From NCBI RefSeq assembly GCF_007830635.1, contig NZ_VLLA01000009.1, positions 124,001 through 188,000 of the forward strand: 64,000 nucleotides of DNA, written 5' to 3'. Positions 42,428-50,553 of this stretch are shown piece after piece. The position numbers and the translations under genes were made by a program. Each line of letters starts with the position of its first letter. Position 1 is the first letter of the stretch. The notes under the pieces are model-generated. The model did not search any database. It saw only the letters and a program-made list of their open reading frames with translations, and was not told the DNA's origin. The stretch comes from Bradyrhizobium huanghuaihaiense. Lineage in GTDB: Bacteria; Pseudomonadota; Alphaproteobacteria; Rhizobiales; Xanthobacteraceae.

Positions 42428-43632
42428 GGCTTCTTCAGGAGCGGACATCCACCCTGCTCCATCGACCGGAAAGCCTCGTCACCCGGAATCGTTGCCAGCA
42501 GCTCGTAATAGTCGAACTTGTATTTCGACTGCTCGGGCGACTTGACGCGGAACAGATACATGTCGCGGACCAGCCGGCCGTCCTCGCGGATCCGGCCATT
42601 CTTCGTCATGAAATCGTTCACGGGCGCCTCGCGCATCCTGGCGGCGACGGTCGGTCCATCCAGCGTGCCGGCCGCCTGCACTGCCTTGAGGTAGTGCGTC
42701 ACCGCGCCATAGGTGCCGGCGTGGATCATGGTCGGGACCTTCTGGGTCTTTGCGATGAAGCGCTTCGACCAGGCGCGGGTGTCATCGTTCAGGTCCCAGT
42801 AGAAGGCCGAGCTCAACATCAGGCCCTGGGCGCTCTGCAGCCCGAGGCTGTGAATGTCGGCGATGAAGACGAGCAGCCCGACCAGCTTCTGCCGCTGGGT
42901 GATGCCGAATTCGCCGGCCTGCTTGACGGCGTTGATGAAGTCGCCGCCGGAATCGGCGAGCGCGATCACATCCGCCTTCGACGACTGCGCCTGGAGCAGG
43001 AAGGACGAGAAATCCGGCGTGTTGATCGGATGCTTCACGGCGCCGCGGATCTTGCCGCCCATGGCGTCGATGACCTGGCGGCTGTCGGCCTCGAGTTGGG
43101 CTCCAAGAGAGTAGTCGACCGAAACGAAGAACCAGGAGCTTGCGCCGAGACGCGACATCGCCCGCGTCGTTCCCTGCGACAGCGCGTAGGTGTCGTAGGT
43201 CCAGTGAATTCCGGTCGGCGAGCATTCGTCGCCGGTGAGGCGGGACGTCGCGGCGCCCGTGGCGAGGAACAGCTTCTTCTTGTCGCGCGTGATGCCCTGC
43301 ACCGCCAGCGCGACCGCAGAATTCGGCACGTCGAGAATGACTTCGACGTTTTCATTTTCGAGCCAGCGCCGGGCGATGGTCGATCCCACATCGGCCTTGT
43401 TCTGGTGGTCTCCCGCGACGATCTGGATGCTGCGCCCGAGCACCTGGCCGCCGAAGTCGTCGACCGCCATTTGCGCCGCGACCACCGAGCCCTGGCCGCC
43501 ATTGTCGGCATAGAGCGAGGACATGTCGGTGAGGACGCCGAGCTTCACAGGTCCATCCTGTGCAATCGCCTGCGCCGTGAGAAGCGTCAGTGCTAGTCCG
43601 AAAGCTCCGATCGAGATCCCGCAGGATTTCAT
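42424..43632 (-). CDS. Liv-type substrate-binding protein of the pnb transcript
   Basis: 402 residues. A signal peptide ends QAIAQ; then VKLGVLTDMSSLYADNGGQG, SVVAAQMAVDDFGG, VAGDHQNKADVGSTIARRW and DYSLGAQLEADSRQV follow the type-1 periplasmic binding fold used for branched-chain and aromatic acids. It has no permease in its own transcript and precedes pnbA with a four-base overlap. It may share the Liv permease encoded at 47-50 kb and supply a nitroaromatic acid; this is inference. Confidence 0.85.
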   Translation of the reverse strand: MKSCGISIGAFGLALTLLTAQAIAQDGPVKLGVLTDMSSLYADNGGQGSVVAAQMAVDDFGGQVLGRSIQIVAGDHQNKADVGSTIARRWLENENVEVILDVPNSAVALAVQGITRDKKKLFLATGAATSRLTGDECSPTGIHWTYDTYALSQGTTRAMSRLGASSWFFVSVDYSLGAQLEADSRQVIDAMGGKIRGAVKHPINTPDFSSFLLQAQSSKADVIALADSGGDFINAVKQAGEFGITQRQKLVGLLVFIADIHSLGLQSAQGLMLSSAFYWDLNDDTRAWSKRFIAKTQKVPTMIHAGTYGAVTHYLKAVQAAGTLDGPTVAARMREAPVNDFMTKNGRIREDGRLVRDMYLFRVKSPEQSKYKFDYYELLATIPGDEAFRSMEQGGCPLLKKP

Positions 43633-43694
43633 TGCCCGTCTCCTCCAAATCCGGCGCCGGGATGATGACGGGATCGCGCGATTGCGGAAGTGAA

Positions 43695-43707
43695 ACTCTT
43701 GCAGAGT
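43695..43707. promoter_or_regulatory. Candidate LysR operator in the pnb/lysR divergent region
   Basis: ACTCT-TGC-AGAGT, a perfect five-pair dyad with a three-base centre, lies between the divergent substrate-binding protein gene and the lysR gene. LysR-type regulators bind such interrupted dyads. It is the only clear dyad in the 183-base gap. Confidence 0.35.
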
Positions 43708-43815
43708 GATCCTGAACCGCCTTCAGTTTGGTGGGGCGAGCGGCCAGGCATCGCGCTCCGGGGCCCTGGTCGGTTGCGTCGGCTGCGTGGTTGGCCTTAA
43801 CTGCAAGCGATCGCA

Positions 43816-44832
43816 ATGAAGCAACGGGCGCGCGATCCGCCTCGAGACGCGCACGTGGCCGTTTCCTTCAAGACGCTGGACCTGAACCTGCTCAAGGTCT
43901 TCGACGCCGTGATGGAGGAGCGGAGCGTGCTGCGGGCGAGCCAGAGGGTCGCCCTCAGTCAATCCGCCGTGAGCCATTCGCTCGCCCGGCTGCGCGAGAT
44001 GCTCGAAGACGATTTGTTCGTGCGCACGGCGACCGGCATGCAACCGACCGCGCGGGCGCTGACGATGGCTCCGCAGGTTCGCGAAGCGCTGCGATCGCTC
44101 GAAGCGGCGGTCGAGCAGCCGCGCTTCGTTCCGGCGGCTTCCACCAGGCGGTTCACCCTCGCCGCCAACGACTTCACCACGATGGTGCTGGCCTCACCGC
44201 TCCTGAAGATACTGAAGGCTGAAGCGCCGGCGATCGACCTGATCATCAAGCCGGTGACGCGGATCGACCTCGCGGAGCAGATCGACCTCGGCCGCATCGA
44301 CGTTGCGATCGGCGTCTTCTCGGATCCGCCGAGCCGCTTCCGCACCTCGCTATTGTTCGAATATGACGACGTGCTGATCGTGGGCGGCAAGCGCAAGCTC
44401 GGCCGGATCACCAACGCGACGCTGGCGCGCATGCCGCTGGTCGTCGTCTCCTTCGGCGGCGAGCAGGAGGGCGCGATCGGGGGCTTCATCTCCGAGCGCG
44501 GCCTTGCCCGTCGATCGGAGATGTATGACCGCGCAGCGCTCGAACGGGCACTGTCCGAAAGCGACCGGCCGCCGCGAATAGCTGTTTCGCTGCCGCATTT
44601 TCTTGCCCTGCCCGCCCTGCTCGCGGACTCCGAGTTGGCGGCCATCGTTCCGCGTCCATTGGCGCGGGCATTCGAACGCGCCCATGCCGTCACCGCGTAC
44701 GAGCTGCCTTACGCCACAACTCCGGTCGAAGTCCGGCTATTGTGGCACGAACGTATCGAGGGCGAGCCGGCACATGACTGGCTTCACGACGTCCTCAGGC
44801 GCACGACTGAGGACCTCCGGCACCGGCGCTAG
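43816..44832 (+). CDS. LysR-family regulator, possible PnbR
   Basis: 338 residues. The DNA-binding helix-turn-helix is near residues 25-80 (LNLLKVFDAVMEERSVLRAS, QSAVSHSLARLREM, DDLFVRTATGMQPT), followed by the type-2 periplasmic-like effector domain. It is divergent from the pnb transcript, the usual arrangement for a LysR activator with its target. In Pseudomonas the LysR regulator PnbR controls pnbAB; I cannot show orthology here. The start ATG 43816 has no strong ribosome site. Confidence 0.85.
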   Translation: MKQRARDPPRDAHVAVSFKTLDLNLLKVFDAVMEERSVLRASQRVALSQSAVSHSLARLREMLEDDLFVRTATGMQPTARALTMAPQVREALRSLEAAVEQPRFVPAASTRRFTLAANDFTTMVLASPLLKILKAEAPAIDLIIKPVTRIDLAEQIDLGRIDVAIGVFSDPPSRFRTSLLFEYDDVLIVGGKRKLGRITNATLARMPLVVVSFGGEQEGAIGGFISERGLARRSEMYDRAALERALSESDRPPRIAVSLPHFLALPALLADSELAAIVPRPLARAFERAHAVTAYELPYATTPVEVRLLWHERIEGEPAHDWLHDVLRRTTEDLRHRR

Positions 44833-44861
44833 CTGGAGACGCTCACCTGTCCAGTTGGCGC

Positions 44862-45836
44862 TTACGGCCAGTCGGCAAAGTTGAGCGTCGGCCGCGATCG
44901 GCCGGCGCGCACGCGCGCCGCAACGCGCCGGCGCCAGACGCCCGGCGCCTCGCCGGTGTGCTTGCGGAAGAAGCGGTTGAAGTAGGCGGTGTCCTTGAAG
45001 CCCAGCGCAAAGGCGATCTGCTTGACGGCAACGGTGCCGGCCTCGAGCCGTGTCGCGGCTTCCTTGACGAGGCGCTGCTGGATCAGTTCGCTCGGTGAAC
45101 GCTTCAGCTCGCGGCTGCACAAAGCGTGCAGGCGGTCCGGCGTCATGCCGAGCAGGTTCGCGTAATCGCTCACGCGCAGGTGCTGCTGATAGCGCTCCTC
45201 GAGCAGTCGGCGGAAGCGTGTCAGGATTTCGGCACTGCTCCCCTCCTCGTCCCGATCGTCGGTCGCGCCGGCGAACAGGCGCCAGAAGCGCAGAACACAC
45301 AGCGTCAGCTCGGCCGACATGATCGATGCCGCGCCGCTGCGGGCAGGCGAAGCGATCTCGGCGGCGATCGCCGCGATCGACCGTGACATCGTGGTGACGA
45401 GGTCGGGCTCGACCGGCCGCGCCATGATGCCACCGGCGGCTTCGAGCGCGAGATAGGCTGGTTCGGCCGATGGCGGCAGGTAGCGATGCCACACGCCCGC
45501 GCGCAGTTGCAGCAGCTCGGCGGTGGCCCCGGCCGGCACCTCGAGCCATTCGGCCGACCCCGCCGGCAGCCAGACAATGGCCGGGCCGGTAAACGCCGTC
45601 GTCTTGCCGGGCCGGCCGACCTCGGCGGCGGCTCCAACGTGCAGGCAGAGCAGATGGATGAACGGCCGCGCCGCTTTCGATGTCAGCATCCAGCGCCGCG
45701 CAACGTAGTGCGAGGCGATCAGCTCGGCGCCGACGGGCGTAGGGCCGCTCGCGCCTGCTGGAGTGCTGTCCGCGACGCCTCGACGCACCTGGCCGCCCCG
45801 ACCAGAAACGTCCAATCTTTCGCCGGATCTGTCCAT
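44862..45836 (-). CDS. AraC-family regulator
   Basis: 324 residues from ATG 45836 (an upstream in-frame start at 45938 adds a poor leader). The C-terminal two-helix-turn-helix domain is clear: RVSDYANLLGMTPDRLHALC and AVKQIAFALGFKDTAYFNRFFRKHTGE. The N-terminal part has a cupin-like AraC-binding section (AFTGPAIVWLPAGSAEWLEVP). It lies divergently from the Liv substrate-binding gene, 153 bases away, and so probably controls the liv-aldehyde dehydrogenase operon. Confidence 0.88.
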   Translation of the reverse strand: MDRSGERLDVSGRGGQVRRGVADSTPAGASGPTPVGAELIASHYVARRWMLTSKAARPFIHLLCLHVGAAAEVGRPGKTTAFTGPAIVWLPAGSAEWLEVPAGATAELLQLRAGVWHRYLPPSAEPAYLALEAAGGIMARPVEPDLVTTMSRSIAAIAAEIASPARSGAASIMSAELTLCVLRFWRLFAGATDDRDEEGSSAEILTRFRRLLEERYQQHLRVSDYANLLGMTPDRLHALCSRELKRSPSELIQQRLVKEAATRLEAGTVAVKQIAFALGFKDTAYFNRFFRKHTGEAPGVWRRRVAARVRAGRSRPTLNFADWP

Positions 45837-45989
45837 TGTGCGAACAAACCCCTCGGTGCTTGCTAGGTCAAGTCCTGGTCGCGGCCGGCTTCCTGAAGCC
45901 GTGCCGAAAAGAAACCGGGACCAAGAGGAACGGCCCACTCACATCGCTAGCGGACAACCGCTGGAGTGAAACAACGAGGGAGGATCGAC

Positions 45990-47210
45990 ATGTTTTCGGC
46001 GAACCGTCGAACGTTGCTGCGCGTCACTGGCCTTGCGGCTGTCGCCACGGCGCTGGGAAGCTTTGCGTCCGCGGCCGATGCGCAGGAGAAGATCCGGATC
46101 GGCTATGCCATTTCCAAGACCGGCCCCTATGCCGGCGGCGCCGGTATCACCACCCTGCCCAATTACGAGCTGTGGGTGAAGGACGTGAACGCGGCCGGCG
46201 GCATCAAGCTCGGCGACAAGAAGCTGCCGATCGAGGTGGTCGAATATGACGACCGCAGCAGCTCGGAGGAAGCCGTCAAGGCGATCGAGCGTCTCGCCAA
46301 CCAGGACAAGGTTGATTTCATCCTTCCGCCCTGGAGCACGGGCCTCAACCTTGCAGTCGGCCCGACGCTGAACCGGCTCGGCTACCCTCACCTTGCGGTG
46401 ACGTCGGTGACCGACAAGGCGCCGGAGCTGGCCAAGCGCTGGTCGAACGCGACATTCTGGCTCGGGACGTCGGCGCAGATCTCCGAGGGCCTGGCGGATC
46501 TGCTCGGCAAGCTGAAGAGCGAGGGCAAGATCGGGGCGAACATCGCGATGGTCAGCATCGCCGATCAGTTCGGCATCGAGCTCTCCGCAGCGGGCCGCGA
46601 GGCTTTCAAGAAGCACGGATTTACGCTGACCTATGACAAGACCTATCCGATGGGCGCGCAGGATCTTCAGCCGCTGCTGAAGGACGCGATCGCGTCGAAT
46701 CCGGATGCGTTCGTCGCCTTCAGCTATCCGCCGGATACGATCGCGCTGACCGAGCAGGCGCAGCTCCTGAAATTCAATCCAAAGGTCTTCTACGTCGGTG
46801 TCGGTACCGCCTTCCCGCTCTACAAGGGCAAGTTCGCGGCCAACAGCGAGGGCGTGATGGGGATCGGCGGCTGGAACGCGGACTCGCCGCAGCTGAAGGA
46901 CTATCTCGCGCGCCACAAGGCCGCGACCGGCAAGGAGCCAGATCGCTGGGCGAGCTCGATCACCTATGCAAGCCTCCAGGTGCTGCAGCAGGCGATCGAA
47001 AAGGTCGGCAAGCTCGATCGCGCCGCCGTCGCAGCGGAAATCCGCTCGGGCACGTTCGACACCATCATCGGCAAAGTCAAGCTGAAGGACGGACTGCTCC
47101 AGGACGTCTGGAGCGTCGGCCAGTGGCAGAACGGCGAGTTCTACGCGCTTGCGCCGGCCTCGCTGCCGGGCGCGCGTGCGCCGGTCGTGCCCAAGGCACA
47201 GTGGCAGTAA
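45990..47210 (+). CDS. Branched-chain/aromatic acid ABC transporter substrate-binding protein
   Basis: 406 residues from ATG 45990 (GGGAGG six bases upstream). The signal NRRTLLRVTGLAAVATALG is Tat-like, cleaved near ADAQ. The mature part shows IRIGYAISKTGPYAGGAG, EVVEYDDRSSSEEAVKAIERL and IADQFGIEL. Typical LivK-type receptor of a catabolic Liv system. The ligand is unknown; its partner genes below suggest an aromatic acid. Confidence 0.92.
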   Translation: MFSANRRTLLRVTGLAAVATALGSFASAADAQEKIRIGYAISKTGPYAGGAGITTLPNYELWVKDVNAAGGIKLGDKKLPIEVVEYDDRSSSEEAVKAIERLANQDKVDFILPPWSTGLNLAVGPTLNRLGYPHLAVTSVTDKAPELAKRWSNATFWLGTSAQISEGLADLLGKLKSEGKIGANIAMVSIADQFGIELSAAGREAFKKHGFTLTYDKTYPMGAQDLQPLLKDAIASNPDAFVAFSYPPDTIALTEQAQLLKFNPKVFYVGVGTAFPLYKGKFAANSEGVMGIGGWNADSPQLKDYLARHKAATGKEPDRWASSITYASLQVLQQAIEKVGKLDRAAVAAEIRSGTFDTIIGKVKLKDGLLQDVWSVGQWQNGEFYALAPASLPGARAPVVPKAQWQ

Positions 47211-47217
47211 GGCCGTT

Positions 47218-47244
47218 GGCAGGCCTTGCGCTGCGAGGCCTGCC
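47218..47244 (+). other. Intra-operon hairpin between receptor and permease genes
   Basis: A perfect nine-pair stem GGCAGGCCT / AGGCCTGCC with a nine-base loop just after the receptor stop and 23 bases before the livH start, without a U-tract. Such hairpins typically protect the upstream receptor mRNA and lower expression of the permease genes. Confidence 0.6.
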
Positions 47245-47267
47245 GTCCGCTTAAAGGGCTCGGTTTC

Positions 47268-48143
47268 ATGCTGCTCGTCGACATCATCCTGCCGGGCCTC
47301 GTGCTCGGCGGCATGTACGCGCTGATCGCGCTCGGGCTGACGCTGCAATACGGCGTGGCGCGGATCATGAACCTGTCCTACGGGGAGTCGCTGGTCGCGG
47401 CTGCCTTCGGCGCGTTCTCGCTCTACAGCGGCCTTGGCCTGGGCCCGCTGGCCGCGCTGCTGCTGGCGGTCCCGGTCGCGATGCTGCTGAACTGGCTGCT
47501 CTATCGCTTCCTGCTGGAACGGCTGATGCGGCGGGGCAAGGACCGCGGCGCGCAGGAGATCGACAGCATCCTCGTGACCTTCGGCGCGCTGTTCGTGATC
47601 CAGGGCGCCATGCTGGTCGCCTTCGGCGGGCAGTATTACAGCTACAGCTATCTCTCCATTCCGCTTACGATCATGGGCTCGACGCTTGCGGTCAATCGCC
47701 TGGTCGCGCTGCTGTTCGCCGCCGTGGTTGGCGGCGCCGTCTATCTCGCCCTTACCCGTACGCGGATCGGCACCGCCGTGCGCGCCATCGCCGTTGACCC
47801 GAACGCCGCGCGCCTGGTCGGGATCGACGTGGCCGCGCTGTCAGGATTTGCGTTTGCCTTCGGCGGCGGCCTCGTCGCCGTCGGCGGCGTGCTGGTCAGC
47901 ATGTTCCTGACCTTCAACGCCGCAATGGGCGTGATCTTCACCATGAAGGCGCTGGTCGTCGTCATCATGGGCGGCGTCGGCAACGTCCTGGGCGCGCTGG
48001 TTGCGGGGCTGCTGCTCGGCGTGGTCGAGACCGCGGTGGCACGGCTGGTTGATCCCGGGCTGACGCTGGCCGCGACCTACGCGCTGTTTCTCGGCGTGCT
48101 CCTTATCAAACCTACCGGCCTGTTCGGGAGAGCCGCGTCGTGA
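47268..48143 (+). CDS. livH: Liv ABC transporter permease (LivH)
   Basis: 291 residues from ATG 47268, chosen because AAGGG lies upstream and the first helix follows at once (LLVDIILPGLVLGGMYALIA). Eight hydrophobic segments and the GxGxxAxA region (AVRAIAVDPNAARLVGIDV) match LivH. It forms the inner-membrane channel with the LivM domain of the next gene, whose GTG start overlaps the livH stop by four bases. Confidence 0.92.
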   Translation: MLLVDIILPGLVLGGMYALIALGLTLQYGVARIMNLSYGESLVAAAFGAFSLYSGLGLGPLAALLLAVPVAMLLNWLLYRFLLERLMRRGKDRGAQEIDSILVTFGALFVIQGAMLVAFGGQYYSYSYLSIPLTIMGSTLAVNRLVALLFAAVVGGAVYLALTRTRIGTAVRAIAVDPNAARLVGIDVAALSGFAFAFGGGLVAVGGVLVSMFLTFNAAMGVIFTMKALVVVIMGGVGNVLGALVAGLLLGVVETAVARLVDPGLTLAATYALFLGVLLIKPTGLFGRAAS

Positions 48144-49810
48144 CCGGGCCTCTGCGTGCATTGTTATGGTGTGCCGCGCTTGCCCTGGCTGCGGCCGTTG
48201 TCACCTATCCGCGCTATGCCAACGGCTACTATCTCGCGCTCGGCATCAGCGTCCTCTATTTCACGATCCTCGCAACCGCCTGGGCGATGTTCTCGGGTCC
48301 CACCCGCTACATCTCGCTTGCAACGGTCGCCTTCTTCGGCCTCGGCGCCTACACCGCTGCGGTGCTGGGTGAGACCATGCCCTGGCCGGTCGTGCTGCTG
48401 GCCGCGGCCGGTGTAGGCGTCCTCACCGCCGCCATCACCGGACTCTCGACGCTGCGGCTGTCAGGCATCTATTTCGTGATCTTCTCCTTCGGGCTGGCCG
48501 AGCTGATCCGGCAGCTGGTGATCTGGTACGAGGTCAACATCCACAAATCGGTCGGCCGCTATCTCTTCAGCGCGGTGACGCAGGACATTCTCTACTGGCA
48601 GCTGCTGGGCCTGACCGCGATCGTCTTCCTGGTGGGCTGGCTGCTCGGGCGCTCGCGCTACGGGCTGGCCTTGCGCGCCATCGGCGCCGACGAGACCGCG
48701 GCCAGCCATTCCGGCATCGACGCGACGCGGATCAAGCTCGGCGTCTTCATCCTGAGCGCGACGTTCATGGCGATGACCGGCGCGGTGATGGCGCCGCGCT
48801 GGACCTATATCGATCCCGCGATCGCCTTCAATCCGACCATCTCGTTCCAGGTCGTGATCATGGCCCTGCTCGGCGGTGCCGGCTCGCTGTTCGGCCCCGT
48901 GCTCGGCGTCGTTCCGCTGGTGCTGCTGTTCGAGGTGCTGACCGCGACGCTGCCCAACCATTTCAGCATCGTGCTCGGCATCATCTTCGTCCTCATCGTC
49001 ATGGTGCTGCCGAATGGCGTGATCGGCCTGTTCGGGGCGGGCCGCTGGCGTGTCCCGGCAGGTCATCCCGCCACCGCTTCCGCCCGCAAGATGGATGCAA
49101 CGCTGCTCGCGGTCGACGGCGTCAGCAAATCGTTCAGCGGGCTGCGCGCCGTCGAGGACGTCAGCTTCACGGTCGCGCCGGGCGAGATCATCGGCATCAT
49201 CGGCCCCAACGGCTCCGGCAAGACGACGCTGCTGAATACGCTGTCGGGCGCCTTGCGCCCCTCGTCGGGCACGATCCGCTTCAGCGGCACCGTCCTCAAC
49301 GGCCTGCGCGCGCACCAGATCGCGCGGCTGGGGCTTGCGCGTACGTTCCAGCTGGTGCGGGTGATGCCGGACCTGACCGTCGCCGAGAACGTCGCTGCGG
49401 CGCGGTTGTTCTCGACGTCGAACGGTTCGGACGCGACGGGACGCGAGCTGCTGGACCTGGTCGGGCTCGGCACCATGCACGAAGCCCCCGCGGGCGAATT
49501 GACCTATATCGACCAGAAGCGGCTCGAGCTTGCCCGTGCGCTTGCGCTGCAGCCGCGCCTCGTGCTGCTCGACGAATGGCTGGCGGGCCTCAACCCGAGC
49601 GAGCTCGAGACCGGCATCGCCCTGATTGCGAAACTGCGCGAGCGCGGTCTCACCATCATCATGGTCGAACATGTCATGGATGCGATCCGCGCGCTGTGCG
49701 GCCATTGCATCGTCATGAACGCCGGCAGCGTGATCGCGCGCGGCACGCCGGACGATGTCCTGGCCGATCCGAAGGTCGTCGCCGCCTATCTCGGAGGTGA
49801 CGATGCTTGA
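48140..49810 (+). CDS. Liv ABC transporter permease-ATPase fusion (LivM-LivG)
   Basis: 556 residues. Residues ~1-305 are a LivM permease (hydrophobic segments, and the coupling helix region with ALRAIGADETAASHSGIDA); ~318-556 are a LivG ATPase with Walker A GPNGSGKTT, a modified signature LTYIDQKRLELARAL and Walker B LVLLDEWLAGL. Most Liv systems encode the two as separate genes; here the fusion keeps both in one polypeptide. Starts with GTG overlapping livH. Confidence 0.92.
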   Translation: MTGPLRALLWCAALALAAAVVTYPRYANGYYLALGISVLYFTILATAWAMFSGPTRYISLATVAFFGLGAYTAAVLGETMPWPVVLLAAAGVGVLTAAITGLSTLRLSGIYFVIFSFGLAELIRQLVIWYEVNIHKSVGRYLFSAVTQDILYWQLLGLTAIVFLVGWLLGRSRYGLALRAIGADETAASHSGIDATRIKLGVFILSATFMAMTGAVMAPRWTYIDPAIAFNPTISFQVVIMALLGGAGSLFGPVLGVVPLVLLFEVLTATLPNHFSIVLGIIFVLIVMVLPNGVIGLFGAGRWRVPAGHPATASARKMDATLLAVDGVSKSFSGLRAVEDVSFTVAPGEIIGIIGPNGSGKTTLLNTLSGALRPSSGTIRFSGTVLNGLRAHQIARLGLARTFQLVRVMPDLTVAENVAAARLFSTSNGSDATGRELLDLVGLGTMHEAPAGELTYIDQKRLELARALALQPRLVLLDEWLAGLNPSELETGIALIAKLRERGLTIIMVEHVMDAIRALCGHCIVMNAGSVIARGTPDDVLADPKVVAAYLGGDDA

Positions 49811-50534
49811 GGTCGCCGCCCTCTCCCACTTCTATGGCAAGCACCAGGCGCTGGCCGACGTCGGGCTCGGCATCACCAAAGGCGAGATCGTCGCGATCCT
49901 CGGCGCCAACGGCGCCGGGAAGTCCACCCTGCTCAAGAGCATCGCCGGGCTGGTCAGGCCCGTTCCGGGCGCAAGGATCACGTTCGAGGGACAGAGCATC
50001 GGCGAGCTGCCCGCCCATCTGATCGTGGAGCGCGGCATCGCCCTGGTGCCGGAGGGACGCGGCGTCTTCGGCGAACTGACGGTTGCCGAGAATTTGCAGC
50101 TCGGCGCCTATCCCGCCCGCGCCCGTGCCGGCGAGGCGGATCGGCTCGCAAGGATCCTGCAACTGTTCCCGCGCCTTGCCGAGCGCATGACCCAGGCCGT
50201 CCGCACCATGAGCGGCGGCGAGCAGCAGATGGTGGCGATCGGCCGGGCGCTGATGTCGAACCCGCTGCTGCTCCTGCTCGATGAGCCCTCGCTCGGCCTG
50301 TCGCCCCTCCTCAGCCGCGAGGTGTTTCGCGCGCTGGCGCAGATCCGCGCCGGAGGCGTCGGTGTGCTGCTGGTCGAGCAGAATGCACGCGCCAGCCTCG
50401 ACATCGCCGATCGTGTCTACCTGATCGAGTCCGGCCGCAACGCCGGCAGCGGACCAGCCGCTGCGATGAGAAACGATCCCGAGATCCAACGCGCCTATCT
50501 CGGCAAGGCGCGCGCCGCATCGCCCCCACATTGA
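49803..50534 (+). CDS. livF: Liv ABC transporter ATPase (LivF)
   Basis: 243 residues from ATG 49803, overlapping the fusion gene by eight bases, with GGAGGTGACG right before the start. Walker A GANGAGKSTLL, signature MSGGEQQMVAIGRALM and Walker B LLLLDEPSLGLSP are all intact, followed by a His-free VEQNARASLDIADRVYL loop as usual for LivF. It pairs with the LivG domain to drive import. Confidence 0.94.
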   Translation: MLEVAALSHFYGKHQALADVGLGITKGEIVAILGANGAGKSTLLKSIAGLVRPVPGARITFEGQSIGELPAHLIVERGIALVPEGRGVFGELTVAENLQLGAYPARARAGEADRLARILQLFPRLAERMTQAVRTMSGGEQQMVAIGRALMSNPLLLLLDEPSLGLSPLLSREVFRALAQIRAGGVGVLLVEQNARASLDIADRVYLIESGRNAGSGPAAAMRNDPEIQRAYLGKARAASPPH

Positions 50535-50553
50535 TCACCCCATGGAGAGCGCC

